Shown here in pieces: positions 50,153-60,953 of a stretch of DNA of 63,435 nt. Source of the DNA: an uncultured Clostridia bacterium (GTDB lineage Bacteria > Bacillota > Clostridia > Christensenellales > Aristaeellaceae). Each line of letters opens with the position of its first letter. Within the stretch, counting starts at the first letter, position 1. The stretch is from assembly GCA_946411525.1 (NCBI GenBank), contig CAMKEI010000007.1:1-63435 (forward strand). The letters run 5' to 3'. The notes below the pieces were generated by a model, which saw nothing but the letters and a program-made list of their open reading frames with translations, searched no databases and was not told the origin of the DNA. A program made the position numbers and the translations under genes.

Positions 50153-51961
50153 ATGAAACGTACTGCTATGGTTATGATGCTTTGTCTGTGCCTGTTGTTT
50201 TCCGCAATCGGTGTCGCAGAAGAAAAAACCGCCGTTTTGTTTACAGAGACGGGTGAAAACAGTGAACTCAGGATTTGCAGTTTTGAGGAAGCACCCAATG
50301 TACCCTACATGGGAATCATGGAATTTATGACGAATATCATGGATTCCCCCATGACTATGGAAAAAGGGGAAGACGGTGTGGTGATACTGAAAAACGAACA
50401 TGGCGGAAAACTGCTTTGTGATATTGCCTCCGGTACGGTCTCCACACCGGACTGGATCACCGTAATCACGCCGCGGATACCCATGGAAGGAACTGCAAAA
50501 GGGCTTAAAGACAGCAATTGCGCCTTTGTCCGGATCAAGGAAGTTGTCTACGAAGGAGCCCCTTCCCCGGTGATTTTCGACTTTGCGAAATACGGAATCC
50601 GGATCTACGCGGATGATCTGGATGTCTACCTTCCCCTTTCTGTTCTGTCCAATATGATGACGGATATTGCCACCTGGCATCTGCGCTATGATGGGAAAAA
50701 CCTGTACCTGAACCGTATGAGTTTGACCGACAGCGAGGAAGATCCTGTCCTGGCGAGTGATTACATGCGGGCCCTGCTCTCAGAAAAAAGCAGGCCGGAG
50801 GATATCATCCGGCAATGCTATGCGGATCTCTGTTTCAATTTTGACTATTTCTTCGGCCATCCCGGGAAAGCTGCTTTGGACACAGCGCTTGCCGAAAAAG
50901 GGCTGGACCAGGCACTGACGGATCTGGGAGAAGAAGGTGCCGCCATAAAGGCAGGTTTGCTTTCTCCCGACATGGCGGAGTACTTATCTGCGATGCAGAC
51001 ACTGTTCGCTGTCTGGCTGAGCGACGGACATACTGCTGCCATGGATATCAACAAACTGCTTAACAGTCCGGCAGCCAAAGACAATACAGAACTGAAAGAA
51101 CGACTGTCCGGAGAATTCTTCACGGATTTGGTAAAAAGCAAGAACACCATGACCCAGCTCCTGCATATGGCCATCCGGCCGCAGCGCACACTTTCCTGGG
51201 GAAATGATAACTACCGCGAATATGGCAACACGGCAATCATCCGTCTGGATACCTTTATTCCGGATGAAGCTGCATGGGATGCCTGGTACAAAGGGGAAGG
51301 CGCTTTCCCGGAGGACTGTGTCGGCATAGTGGTTTCCGGTCTCAGGCGCGCACAGGAGAACGGGAGAATTAAAAACGTAATCTTTGATCTAACCTGTAAC
51401 GGTGGCGGAAGTTCCGATGCGCTGATGATGATACTCAGCCTGACTACCGGACGGGATTTCCTGCCCGGCAGGAACCGGCTGACCGGTCAGACGATGCGCG
51501 CCACCTTTGAAGCGGACACGAACTTTGATGGTGTTTTTGACGAAAAGGATACAGAAGCAAGATTTGATTTCAATTACGGCGTTTTGACAACCCGCCAGGC
51601 TTTCTCCTGCGGCAACCTCTTCCCCATCGTCATGCGGGAAAGCGGAGCGGTTGTCATCGGAGAGTCCACAAGCGGAGGCTCTTGCTGTATCCAGGTCGGC
51701 ATTGAATCCCAGGGAATTCGCTATTTGATGTCCAGCTGTCAGTGGCAGCTGCTTGATTCCGATGGGAAAGACGTGGAGGGTGGCTGCACGGTTGACATTC
51801 CGATCGGAGCAAAATCTTTTGGACTGATCGATACGCTGATCGGTACCCTGGGTGTTGACGAGGGCCTTCCCCTCTTTACAGACTTCTTCGATGAAAAATA
51901 TCTGAATACGCTGATGAATGCCTGGTTCCATGAGCCGTTCGAATTGGCTCCCGCTGCATAA
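50153..51961 (+). CDS. secreted S41-like peptidase
   Basis: 602 residues with a signal peptide (1-22). The N-terminal ~330 residues are unrecognised (beta-rich then helical). The C-terminal third is an S41 (C-terminal processing peptidase/tricorn-core) fold: NGRIKNVIFDLTCNGGGSS, VLTTRQAFSCGN with Ser485 as the likely nucleophile, and VVIGESTSGGSC. There is no PDZ domain. The core is Cys-rich (CNGGG, SCGN, GGSCC). Substrate unknown; some family members are inactive, so activity is not certain. Confidence 0.85.
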   Translation: MKRTAMVMMLCLCLLFSAIGVAEEKTAVLFTETGENSELRICSFEEAPNVPYMGIMEFMTNIMDSPMTMEKGEDGVVILKNEHGGKLLCDIASGTVSTPDWITVITPRIPMEGTAKGLKDSNCAFVRIKEVVYEGAPSPVIFDFAKYGIRIYADDLDVYLPLSVLSNMMTDIATWHLRYDGKNLYLNRMSLTDSEEDPVLASDYMRALLSEKSRPEDIIRQCYADLCFNFDYFFGHPGKAALDTALAEKGLDQALTDLGEEGAAIKAGLLSPDMAEYLSAMQTLFAVWLSDGHTAAMDINKLLNSPAAKDNTELKERLSGEFFTDLVKSKNTMTQLLHMAIRPQRTLSWGNDNYREYGNTAIIRLDTFIPDEAAWDAWYKGEGAFPEDCVGIVVSGLRRAQENGRIKNVIFDLTCNGGGSSDALMMILSLTTGRDFLPGRNRLTGQTMRATFEADTNFDGVFDEKDTEARFDFNYGVLTTRQAFSCGNLFPIVMRESGAVVIGESTSGGSCCIQVGIESQGIRYLMSSCQWQLLDSDGKDVEGGCTVDIPIGAKSFGLIDTLIGTLGVDEGLPLFTDFFDEKYLNTLMNAWFHEPFELAPAA

Positions 51962-52036
51962 CGGCAAAAAGCATTGCCCTTCTTACCGACCGCTGCCCGG
52001 CAGTATTGGTAAAGAGTGCGGTTCCCGCACTTCCAC

Positions 52037-52074
52037 AAGCAAAAGGACCATCCGATTGGATGGCCCTTTGCTTG
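52037..52074 (-). terminator. tRNA-Ala terminator, also facing the S41 gene
   Basis: Long hairpin between agcaaaaggaccatcc and ggatggccctttgctt around a gatt loop. Located just 3' of the leftward tRNA and 75 bases past the plus-strand S41 stop. Confidence 0.75.
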
Positions 52075-52147
52075 TGGAGCATAGGAGATTCGAACTCCTG
52101 ACCCCAACACTGCCAGTGTTGTGCGCTACCAACTGCGCTAATGCCCC
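52075..52147 (-). tRNA. tRNA-Ala (anticodon GGC)
   Basis: 73 bases. Acceptor stem GGGGCAT/ATGCTCC with one G-T pair, D arm GCGCAGTTGGTAGCGC, anticodon stem CAACA/TGTTG around loop CTGGCAG (anticodon GGC), T arm AGGAG-TTCGAAT-CTCCT, discriminator A. The 3' CCA is not encoded (CAA follows). It reads GCC and GCU alanine codons. Confidence 0.96.
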
Positions 52148-52253
52148 GAACAGCGGTTATATTACCATATCTTCCCGGCTTTGTAAAGCACTTTTTTCAT
52201 TCCATTCGCAGTCCCGGTATGATAGAATGTATCCGTAAAGGAGTGTGAATACC

Positions 52254-53753
52254 ATGACACTGAATGAAGCGGTTGAAAAACTAAACGAGCTGGAAAAAGC
52301 GTCCTATGCGCTGGGTCATGCCCAGAGCATTCTGTATGTGGACGGTGATACCGTGGCGCCGAAAAACTCCTGGAAAGGCAGGGGGAAGGCGCTGGCCTAT
52401 CTGGGCGAACTGACATATAGGCAGATGGTCAATCCGGAAACCGGCGAGGTCCTGGAAACCATCCTTCAGCATAAGAATGAAACAGATGAGATTACATTCC
52501 GCCGGGCGGAAGTAATGAAGGAGAGCTATGACAACCTGCATGTGCTGCCCATGGAGGAATATGTCGCGTGGCAGGAACTGACCAATGAAGCAGGTACGGT
52601 CTGGCATGATGCGAAGGAAAAGAGCGACTGGAACATGTTCTCCCCTTATCTGGAAAAAATGATTGCTGCCCGCCGTCGCTTTGCCTCCCTGAAGGCGCCG
52701 GATAAGCCTGCGTACGACGTGCTGCTCGACCTGTATGAGAAGGATATCACCATGGCTGAGCTGGATCCCTTCTTCCGTGCCCTGCGGGAGGATCTCGCTC
52801 CGGTCATCAGAGAGGTCGCGGCCCGGGAAAAACCTGTGCCCGCTTTCATGAAAGGCCCCTGGCCGGTGGAAAAGCAGCGTCTTTTCTCTCAGAAGATCAT
52901 GGCCCTTGAAGGTATCGATCCCCTGAACTGCACCCTGGGCGAAACCGAGCATCCCTTCACGGATGGCAATAACAAGTGGGACGTACGCATCACCACCCAT
53001 TATCACGAGGAAGATCCTTTTTCCAGCATGTACAGCGTGATCCATGAAGGCGGTCACGCGCTGTATGAGCTGGATGTGCGGGACGACCTGCAGTTCACCT
53101 GCCTTTCAGACGGTGTGACCATGGGCGTACACGAGAGCCAGTCCCGGTTCTATGAGAACCTGATCGGCCGCAGCCGTGCATTCTGCGTTCCGCTGCTGAA
53201 AATCATGAAGGAAGTCTTCCCCGATCAGATGAACGGCGTCACGGAGGACGAACTGTATTCCGCGATCAATCTGTCCAGGCCCTCCCTGATTCGTACGGAA
53301 GCGGATGAGCTGACTTACTCGCTGCACGTGATGATCCGTTACGAACTGGAAAAGCGGATGATTGCCGGCGATCTGAAGGTATCCGATATCCCCGGGGAAT
53401 GGAATCGGCTGTATAAGGATGTGCTGGGCGTGGATGTGCCGGACGACAGGCGGGGCTGCCTGCAGGACAGCCACTGGTCCTTCGGCGGCATGGGCTACTT
53501 CCCCAGCTATGCCCTGGGCAGCGCGTACGGCGTACAAATGCTGCGCCGAATGGAAAAGGAAGTCGATGTCTGGGGAACGGTCGCCAATGGTGATCTGTCC
53601 CCTGTTACCGCCTGGCTGACCGGAGAGATCCATCAGTACGGCAGTCTGAAAAAACCGCACGACCTTCTCCCCGCCGCTATGGGCGGCCCGCTGGACGCGT
53701 CTGTATACACCGGATATCTGAAGGAAAAATTCGGGGAACTGTACGGGCTGTAA
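52254..53753 (+). CDS. M32 family metallocarboxypeptidase
   Basis: 499 residues from ATG 52254 (GGAG 10 bases upstream); the GTG nine bases earlier has no spacing. The M32 zinc motif HEGGH is at 264-268 with Glu294 (HESQS), preceded by DVRITTHY and followed by FPSYALGSAYG, all family hallmarks. It removes C-terminal residues from peptides in the cytoplasm, without preference for Pro. Monocistronic. Confidence 0.95.
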   Translation: MTLNEAVEKLNELEKASYALGHAQSILYVDGDTVAPKNSWKGRGKALAYLGELTYRQMVNPETGEVLETILQHKNETDEITFRRAEVMKESYDNLHVLPMEEYVAWQELTNEAGTVWHDAKEKSDWNMFSPYLEKMIAARRRFASLKAPDKPAYDVLLDLYEKDITMAELDPFFRALREDLAPVIREVAAREKPVPAFMKGPWPVEKQRLFSQKIMALEGIDPLNCTLGETEHPFTDGNNKWDVRITTHYHEEDPFSSMYSVIHEGGHALYELDVRDDLQFTCLSDGVTMGVHESQSRFYENLIGRSRAFCVPLLKIMKEVFPDQMNGVTEDELYSAINLSRPSLIRTEADELTYSLHVMIRYELEKRMIAGDLKVSDIPGEWNRLYKDVLGVDVPDDRRGCLQDSHWSFGGMGYFPSYALGSAYGVQMLRRMEKEVDVWGTVANGDLSPVTAWLTGEIHQYGSLKKPHDLLPAAMGGPLDASVYTGYLKEKFGELYGL

Positions 53754-53773
53754 GTAGCGTGCGGATCCATATA

Positions 53774-53802
53774 TTGCTTGTTTTGTAACTTTATGTTAAT
53801 AT
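53774..53802 (+). promoter_or_regulatory. promoter of the Ig-like secreted protein gene
   Basis: TTGCTT (53774-53779), 17-base spacer, TAATAT (53797-53802); AGGGGG precedes the ATG at 53839. Confidence 0.7.
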
Positions 53803-53838
53803 ATTTGTGATATTTATCAGAAGACAGGGGGCAGCATC

Positions 53839-54933
53839 ATGAAAAAAACCATAGCGCTGGTGATGATGTTCTGTTTTATCTTTCTGTTCGCTGCTGATGC
53901 CTTCGCGGCAAAGCCAGCCATTAAGAAACAGCCGGAAACAGCAACAACCACAAAAAGCGGTTCCGTTTCTTTCTCTGTTACGGTAAGCGGAGATGTCACT
54001 TCCTACTCCTGGTTTTTTGTCAATCCGGAAACAGGAAAGAAGATCTCGGGCAAGAAACTGCCCAAGAATAAAACCGTCAAAGGAGTCAAAGTATCCGGAC
54101 CGAACAGGCCCAAGATTACGCTGACCCACGTGCCTGAGTCGATGCACGGATGGCTGGTTTATTGTGTTGTCACAGGCGGCAGCGGATATAAGGTTGATTC
54201 GGAATACGCCACCCTGCTGGTGTACGGAATGGACGAGCCGGAGGCCGCCCCTGTTACAGGTCTGGAGATCACAGCCCAGCCCAAGGCTGCCGGTATCAGC
54301 AGCAAAGGCAAACTCACCTTTACCGTCGAATATTCCGGACTTGCCGAAAAGATCACCTGGGCTTTCATCAATCCAAAAGGCAATCAGAAAGTCATTGGTA
54401 AAAACATCCTGAAAAAATTCAAGGATATGAAAGTCAGCGGTATCAACAAGGCAAAGCTGACGCTGTCCAACGTTCCTGAAGACATGGTCGGCTGGAAAGT
54501 ATACGCCCATCTGAAAGGGAAAGGAATTGAGATTGATACGGATGCCGTAGCAGTTCTGTCCGCTGCGGAAGTCGCCGCTGCCAAAAAGGCGGCTAAAAAG
54601 AAGGAAACAAAGGAAGAGGCAAAGACCGAAACAAAATCCGAAACACCGGCTGTAGATGCAACGGAGGCTGAAGACACAGCTGAAGCGGAAAAAATCATTA
54701 CCGTTTCCTGTTCTGACAGCGTGATAAGAAAACTGGACAATGCCGGAAGACCTGTTGGCGAACCCTCTTCCGAACTGACGTTCATCAATGTCGGTTCCTT
54801 CATCGTCTCCTCCGAAAAACCCATTAAAAGCTGGACAATCAACGGACTCGTCAACGAGCCTTCCGCGCCTGTCCGTGAGTTCCTGATCACGAACGTACTG
54901 GACAGTCTTTCCCTGATCCTTACATTCGAATGA
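53839..54933 (+). CDS. secreted protein with two Ig-like domains and a Lys/Ala/Glu linker
   Basis: 364 residues. Signal peptide (1-24), two homologous Ig-like beta domains (~25-130 and ~138-235; paired motifs SYSWFFVNPETGKK and KITWAFINPKGNQK, ITLTHVPESMHGW and LTLSNVPEDMVGW), a low-complexity charged linker (~236-290, KKAAKKKETKEEAK), and a C-terminal beta domain (~292-364). No LPXTG motif or TM, so it may bind the wall through the charged linker. Function unknown; adhesion or glycan contact is a guess. Confidence 0.8.
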   Translation: MKKTIALVMMFCFIFLFAADAFAAKPAIKKQPETATTTKSGSVSFSVTVSGDVTSYSWFFVNPETGKKISGKKLPKNKTVKGVKVSGPNRPKITLTHVPESMHGWLVYCVVTGGSGYKVDSEYATLLVYGMDEPEAAPVTGLEITAQPKAAGISSKGKLTFTVEYSGLAEKITWAFINPKGNQKVIGKNILKKFKDMKVSGINKAKLTLSNVPEDMVGWKVYAHLKGKGIEIDTDAVAVLSAAEVAAAKKAAKKKETKEEAKTETKSETPAVDATEAEDTAEAEKIITVSCSDSVIRKLDNAGRPVGEPSSELTFINVGSFIVSSEKPIKSWTINGLVNEPSAPVREFLITNVLDSLSLILTFE

Positions 54934-54989
54934 TTGTTCAAGGCCGATGTGAATAATCCCGAAATAATAACTTCTTCTCCGGATCCTGC

Positions 54990-55018
54990 TTGACAAAGCC
55001 GGCCATGTCCGGTATGAT
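54990..55018 (+). promoter_or_regulatory. helD promoter
   Basis: TTGACA (54990-54995), 17-base spacer, TATGAT (55013-55018). Start site expected near 55025, giving a ~90-base leader. Confidence 0.88.
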
Positions 55019-55050
55019 GCACATCCACACGCTTGCAGGACGATGATCCG

Positions 55051-55092
55051 TAAGCCTCTGCGAACAGACAAAACGGCAGAGGCTTATTTTAT
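55051..55092 (+). promoter_or_regulatory. terminator-like hairpin in the helD leader
   Basis: An 11-bp perfect stem, taagcctctgc (55051-55061) and gcagaggctta (55076-55086), with a 14-base loop and tttt directly after it. It lies between the promoter and the ribosome binding site, so it can act as an attenuator. An in-frame ATG at 55043 would allow translation through the stem. Confidence 0.65.
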
Positions 55093-55114
55093 CGTTTGCC
55101 GGGAAAGGAAAAAC

Positions 55115-57307
55115 ATGTTATCAGTCAAATTGCCGGATCATCCGGCTGCGGAAGAAGAATATCTGCATCTTCAGCAGGCCCGCGATACGATCGACCGGGA
55201 AATCGCCGAGGTTGAGTCGCTCACCGGCGCGAAGGCCGGGGAATGCATGGACGTCCGGATGGAGGAGGACCCTGATGAACAGGAGGAAGTAACCATCCAG
55301 CGTTTCACCGCCCAGCTTGACCGGCTTCGTCAGCTGACTATGGCCTCCGGCCAGGCGTACTTCGCCCGGTTGGATTTCACGCCTTCCGGAAGCTGCCCGG
55401 AAACCTGGTACCTGGGGCGCTGGGGCGTCCTTGACCCGGTCGCGCTTACTCCGGTTGTGGTGGACTGGCGCTCCCCTGTCGCGAATCTGTACTACTCCGG
55501 CCAGATCGGAAAGATGGATTATGAGGCGCCGGACGGTCGCGTGGAAGGCGAACTGACGCTGAAGCGGATGCTGACCGTAAAGGAGCGGGAACTGGTCAGC
55601 CTGTTTGACAGCGGGATCGTCTCCCAGGAGGCCTATCTCCAGGGCGTGCTGGGCAGCGTCTCCACAGACCGCCTGAGGGAGATTGTCACCACTATCCAGG
55701 CCGAACAGAACATCGTGATCCGCCATCCCCTTTCCGGCCATCTGCTGGTCCAGGGCGCTGCGGGAAGCGGAAAAACCACCATTGCGCTGCACCGGATTGC
55801 CTATCTGCTCTATACCTTCCGGAAGTCCCTGAGGCCGGAGAATATGATGATCCTGGCGCCGAACCCGCTGTTCCTCTCCTACATTTCCCAGGTTCTTCCC
55901 GATCTGGGCGTGGATCGGGTCGTACAGACCACCTTTGAGGGATGGTGCCGGGAAGGCATGGGCAGACGGATGCCGAGGCTCCTGCGGGAGAGCCGGCTGG
56001 AAAAGAACCTGGGCCTTTCGGAAACCGAACGGGAGCAGACCGGCCGGATCGTCCGGATAAAGGGTTCCCTGGCAATGATGAAAAAGCTGGAAAACTGGCT
56101 GGATCATCTGCAGGAAACCATTCTTCCGCCCGGCGGCTTTAAGATGGCCGGGGTAGTCCTGATGGACCGGACTGAACTGGAAAGCATCTTCCGGCAGGAT
56201 CTCCGCTTTTTCCCGCTCGAGCAGCGCATTGCAGAGCTGAAAAAGATCATTCGGAAACGGGTTCAGTCAGCAGTGAATCTCCTGAAAGAGCGGTACGCCG
56301 CAAACGCGGAGCAGCTGGCCGGCAGGGTCCGTGCCGCCATGCGCGAAGGCGCGGCTCGGCAGCAGAAGCTCAGGGAACTGTATACGGTCCGGGACCAGCG
56401 GTATAAGGAAATTGATGACCGGGCGGAAGCATATATGAACGGATACCGGGACAAGTTTCCGCTGCCTGATCTGGCCGGCCTGTACAGGGCTTTTCTGGAG
56501 GAATGCGCGCCGGAGCTGCATCCGGAGGACGGCAGCCTCCGGCAGGAGGACCTGCCGATGCTGGTCATGATCTGTCAGGCTGTCTTCGGCCTGAAAACAA
56601 AGCCGATGAAACACATCGTGATCGATGAATGCCAGGACTTTTCCCCTTTCCAGATCGAAATGCTGAAAAAGACCAATCCCGCGGCAACCTTCTCCCTTGT
56701 CGGGGATCTGTATCAGGGAATCCGCGCAGATGAAGGCATCCGGAGCTGGGAGGAATGGAGAGGCCCCGTCTTCCATGATCAGGCGGATCTGAAGCAGCTG
56801 ACTGTCAGCTACCGGAACACCGTCGAAATCATGGATCTGGCACAGAAGGTAGCCGGACGGTATCCGATTGAAGGAATCTGTGAAACAAAACCGGTCCTTC
56901 GCCACGGCGAAACGCCGCGGATCATCCGGGCCGGGAATGAAAAAGAGCGCCTTTCCCTGATCAGGGTTCAGGTGCAGGCCTGGCGGGATGAAGGGTATCA
57001 CAGTATCGCCCTGATTGAAAAAACCGCGGAGCAGGCGAAAAAGCTGTTCAGGCAGATCGGTCTGGACCTGGACGCACACCTGCTCTCGGAAACAGATACC
57101 GAATACCGCGGCGGCGTAATGGTCCTGCCCGCAAGCATCGCCAAAGGCATGGAGTTTGACTGTGTAGGCATCTGCGATGCCTCCGCGGAAAACTTCCCGG
57201 ATGACGAGTTCCTCTGCCGGGTCCTGTATGTTATGATGACGCGCCCGTTGCACCGGCTGTGCATCTGGCACAGAGGCGCGGCTTCGCCGATGCTGCCTCA
57301 GGCATAA
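55115..57307 (+). CDS. HelD-like UvrD-family RNA polymerase recycling factor
   Basis: 730 residues from ATG 55115 (GGGAAAGG upstream); an in-frame ATG at 55043 has poor spacing. The N-terminal ~60 residues form a charged coiled-coil arm, followed by a HelD-type domain (FARLDFTP, WYLGRWGV, VVVDWRSPVANLYY) and a split UvrD helicase core with Walker A GAAGSGKTT (214-222), Walker B VIDECQDFSPFQ and LTVSYRNTVEIMD. HelD uses ATP to free stalled RNA polymerase from nucleic acid, and in some bacteria protects against rifamycins. Its leader may be attenuated. Confidence 0.9.
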   Translation: MLSVKLPDHPAAEEEYLHLQQARDTIDREIAEVESLTGAKAGECMDVRMEEDPDEQEEVTIQRFTAQLDRLRQLTMASGQAYFARLDFTPSGSCPETWYLGRWGVLDPVALTPVVVDWRSPVANLYYSGQIGKMDYEAPDGRVEGELTLKRMLTVKERELVSLFDSGIVSQEAYLQGVLGSVSTDRLREIVTTIQAEQNIVIRHPLSGHLLVQGAAGSGKTTIALHRIAYLLYTFRKSLRPENMMILAPNPLFLSYISQVLPDLGVDRVVQTTFEGWCREGMGRRMPRLLRESRLEKNLGLSETEREQTGRIVRIKGSLAMMKKLENWLDHLQETILPPGGFKMAGVVLMDRTELESIFRQDLRFFPLEQRIAELKKIIRKRVQSAVNLLKERYAANAEQLAGRVRAAMREGAARQQKLRELYTVRDQRYKEIDDRAEAYMNGYRDKFPLPDLAGLYRAFLEECAPELHPEDGSLRQEDLPMLVMICQAVFGLKTKPMKHIVIDECQDFSPFQIEMLKKTNPAATFSLVGDLYQGIRADEGIRSWEEWRGPVFHDQADLKQLTVSYRNTVEIMDLAQKVAGRYPIEGICETKPVLRHGETPRIIRAGNEKERLSLIRVQVQAWRDEGYHSIALIEKTAEQAKKLFRQIGLDLDAHLLSETDTEYRGGVMVLPASIAKGMEFDCVGICDASAENFPDDEFLCRVLYVMMTRPLHRLCIWHRGAASPMLPQA

Positions 57308-57342
57308 AAAGACGCTGCGTCTGTAAAACGCAGCGTCTTTTT
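57306..57342. terminator. bidirectional terminator between helD and DUF4867 genes
   Basis: A 15-bp stem, aaaaagacgctgcgt (57306-57320) and acgcagcgtcttttt (57328-57342), with A and T runs on the two sides. Confidence 0.93.
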
Positions 57343-57353
57343 ATTTCCAGGAA

Positions 57354-57989
57354 TCAGATCAGGTCTGCGATGTCAGGATTCACACCCTTGATGCAAACCT
57401 TCGCGCCGGAAGCCGCCTCGGCGGAATCCGCGTGGGCCAGCAGCCATTTGTTGGCCGCGGTCATCAGTTCATCTTCGGGATTCTTGATTTCAATCTCAGG
57501 CCTGGCCTGGTTCGTGCCCTTAGGCAGCACGACAACCACCTTGAAGCCCTGGCCCTTTTTCGAGCTGCAGGGTGCGTAGTGCAGGGTCGTGGCATAGACT
57601 TCGACCATCGTTCCGGCGGGACACAGATAGGCAACGACCTTGTCCGAATCCAGAATACCGTCCACCAGATCCTCGCGTTTTGCCAGCAGCAGGATAAAGT
57701 CCTCGGTGCCGACGTTCAGTTCGCTGTCCCGGTGGTATTCCAGGCAGTTCATCTTTGTGTTGTGGCCGTTGCACCAGCCGATCTGGATGGGCATACCGCC
57801 GTAGGCGTTGTTCCGCAGGTCCTTCTCAATGGGCAGGGCCTGCAGTTCAGCCTGTTCCGGTACGTATTCCACACCGTCCGGGCAGGGAGTGACCTTGTCC
57901 AGGGTTTCCAGCAGTTCCTTAAGGTCGTAGCCGGTCATCACCTGGCCGTAGTTCTGGAATGACGGGTCGCTGACAGGTAAGATCTTCAT
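57354..57989 (-). CDS. DUF4867 family protein (cupin-like)
   Basis: 211 residues. It matches DUF4867 proteins of Firmicutes: QIGWCNGHNTKMNCLEYHRD (a His/Glu-rich cupin-type metal site), LNVGTEDFILLLAKRED and GTMVEVYATTLHYAPC. Relatives are often found near sugar or ureide catabolic genes, but no activity is established to my knowledge. GGAGGAAA precedes the ATG. Separated from the translation block by about 160 bases of repeats. Confidence 0.75.
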   Translation of the reverse strand: MKILPVSDPSFQNYGQVMTGYDLKELLETLDKVTPCPDGVEYVPEQAELQALPIEKDLRNNAYGGMPIQIGWCNGHNTKMNCLEYHRDSELNVGTEDFILLLAKREDLVDGILDSDKVVAYLCPAGTMVEVYATTLHYAPCSSKKGQGFKVVVVLPKGTNQARPEIEIKNPEDELMTAANKWLLAHADSAEAASGAKVCIKGVNPDIADLI

Positions 57990-58009
57990 AGTGTTTCCTC
58001 CTCTTTTTT

Positions 58010-58147
58010 AATTCATAATTCATAATTCAGAATTCAGAATGTCAGTAAACTTCATGCCCTGTATTCAGAGTCTTGGACAGCCTGTCATACTCATCGTTAT
58101 GATATGGAGTTGGCCATTCATAATAATTAATTATGAATTCTGAATTG
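58010..58147. repeat. AT-rich imperfect inverted repeat, MITE-like
   Basis: Left arm 58010-58040 (aattcataattcataattc and aattcagaattcag motifs) faces a right arm 58117-58147 (aattaattatgaattctgaatt) around a ~75-base core. The 14-mer ATGAATTCTGAATT (58133-58146) recurs at 33219-33232, and AATTATGAATT at 60943-60953. No coding capacity. Confidence 0.6.
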
Positions 58148-58149
58148 AT

Positions 58150-60063
<1,914 letters not shown>

Positions 60064-60071
<8 letters not shown>

Positions 60072-60927
60072 GCTGCCACCTCCCGCTCGCTCCGCAGGGT
60101 AGCACGCCGCCCGTGGTCACGGGCAGGCACAGTTCCTGGCTGTCAGTTTTTCCGCCGAAGCGGCTCACCACGCATTTCTCCAGCATATTGCTCAGCACGC
60201 TTGCCTGGAATCCTGTGGTATAGCTGTTGATCAGGAAGAACAGAGGCTCTTCACTCAGTGCCTGCGCACATGTGTCGATCAGCCCGTACAGTTCGTTTTC
60301 CAGTTTCCATACCTCGCCGGACGGTCCCCGTCCGTAGCTCGGCGGATCCATCAGGATGCCGTCATAGCGGTTGCCCCTGCGCAGTTCCCGCTGCACAAAC
60401 CGCAGCGCGTCCTCCACAATCCAGCGGAAGCGGTTTTCCGGCAGTCCGCTCAGTTCGCGGTTTTCCTTTGCCCAGAGCACCATACCCTTCGCCGCGTCCA
60501 CGTGCGTCACATGTGCGCCGGCGGCGGCGCAGGCCAGTGTCGCCCCACCCGTATATCCGAACAGGTTCAGTACCCTCAGTTCCTTCCGTCCGTCCTTCCG
60601 GATCAGGTCACTCATCCAGATCCAGTTCGCCGCCTGTTCCGGAAACAAACCGGTATGCTTGAAGCCCGTCGGCTTCACATAAAATCGCAGGTCTCCGTGC
60701 TGAACGGTCCAGCGTTCAGGCAGTTTTTTCAGAAACTCCCATTCGCCGCCGCCCCGATCGCTGCGGTGGTAATGCGCCTGGGCGCTCCTCCACAGTTTCT
60801 CCTGGGCTTTCGGCCAGATCGTCTGCGGGTCCGGACGGCGAAGGATGACATCATCCCAGCGTTCCAGCTTCTCGCCGTCGCCGGTATCCAGAACTTCATA
60901 GTCAACCCAGCTGTCAGCTAAAAACAT
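60064..60927 (-). CDS. SAM-dependent rRNA methyltransferase, RlmI/RlmK-like
   Basis: 287 residues. Rossmann methyltransferase with VLNLFGYTGGATLACAAAGA (SAM site), THVDAAKGMVLWAKEN, and catalytic DPPSYGRG, followed by FFLINSYTTGF. It matches the class I methyltransferases near RlmI that modify 23S rRNA, but lacks the N-terminal PUA domain. It precedes RluA-like and tgt in an RNA-modification operon. Confidence 0.88.
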
Positions 60928-60942
60928 GAGCGGCTTCCTTTC

Positions 60943-60953
60943 AATTATGAATT
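60943..60953. repeat. short AT-rich copy of the AATTATGAATT motif
   Basis: AATTATGAATT in the 17-base gap between the GH4-like stop and the methyltransferase start, shared with the longer repeats at 33203-33240 and 58010-58147. It may be chance given its length. Confidence 0.3.

Noticed and set aside
52245-52253. GTG start for the M32 peptidase
   Set aside because: It directly abuts the ribosome binding site; ATG 52254 has proper spacing.
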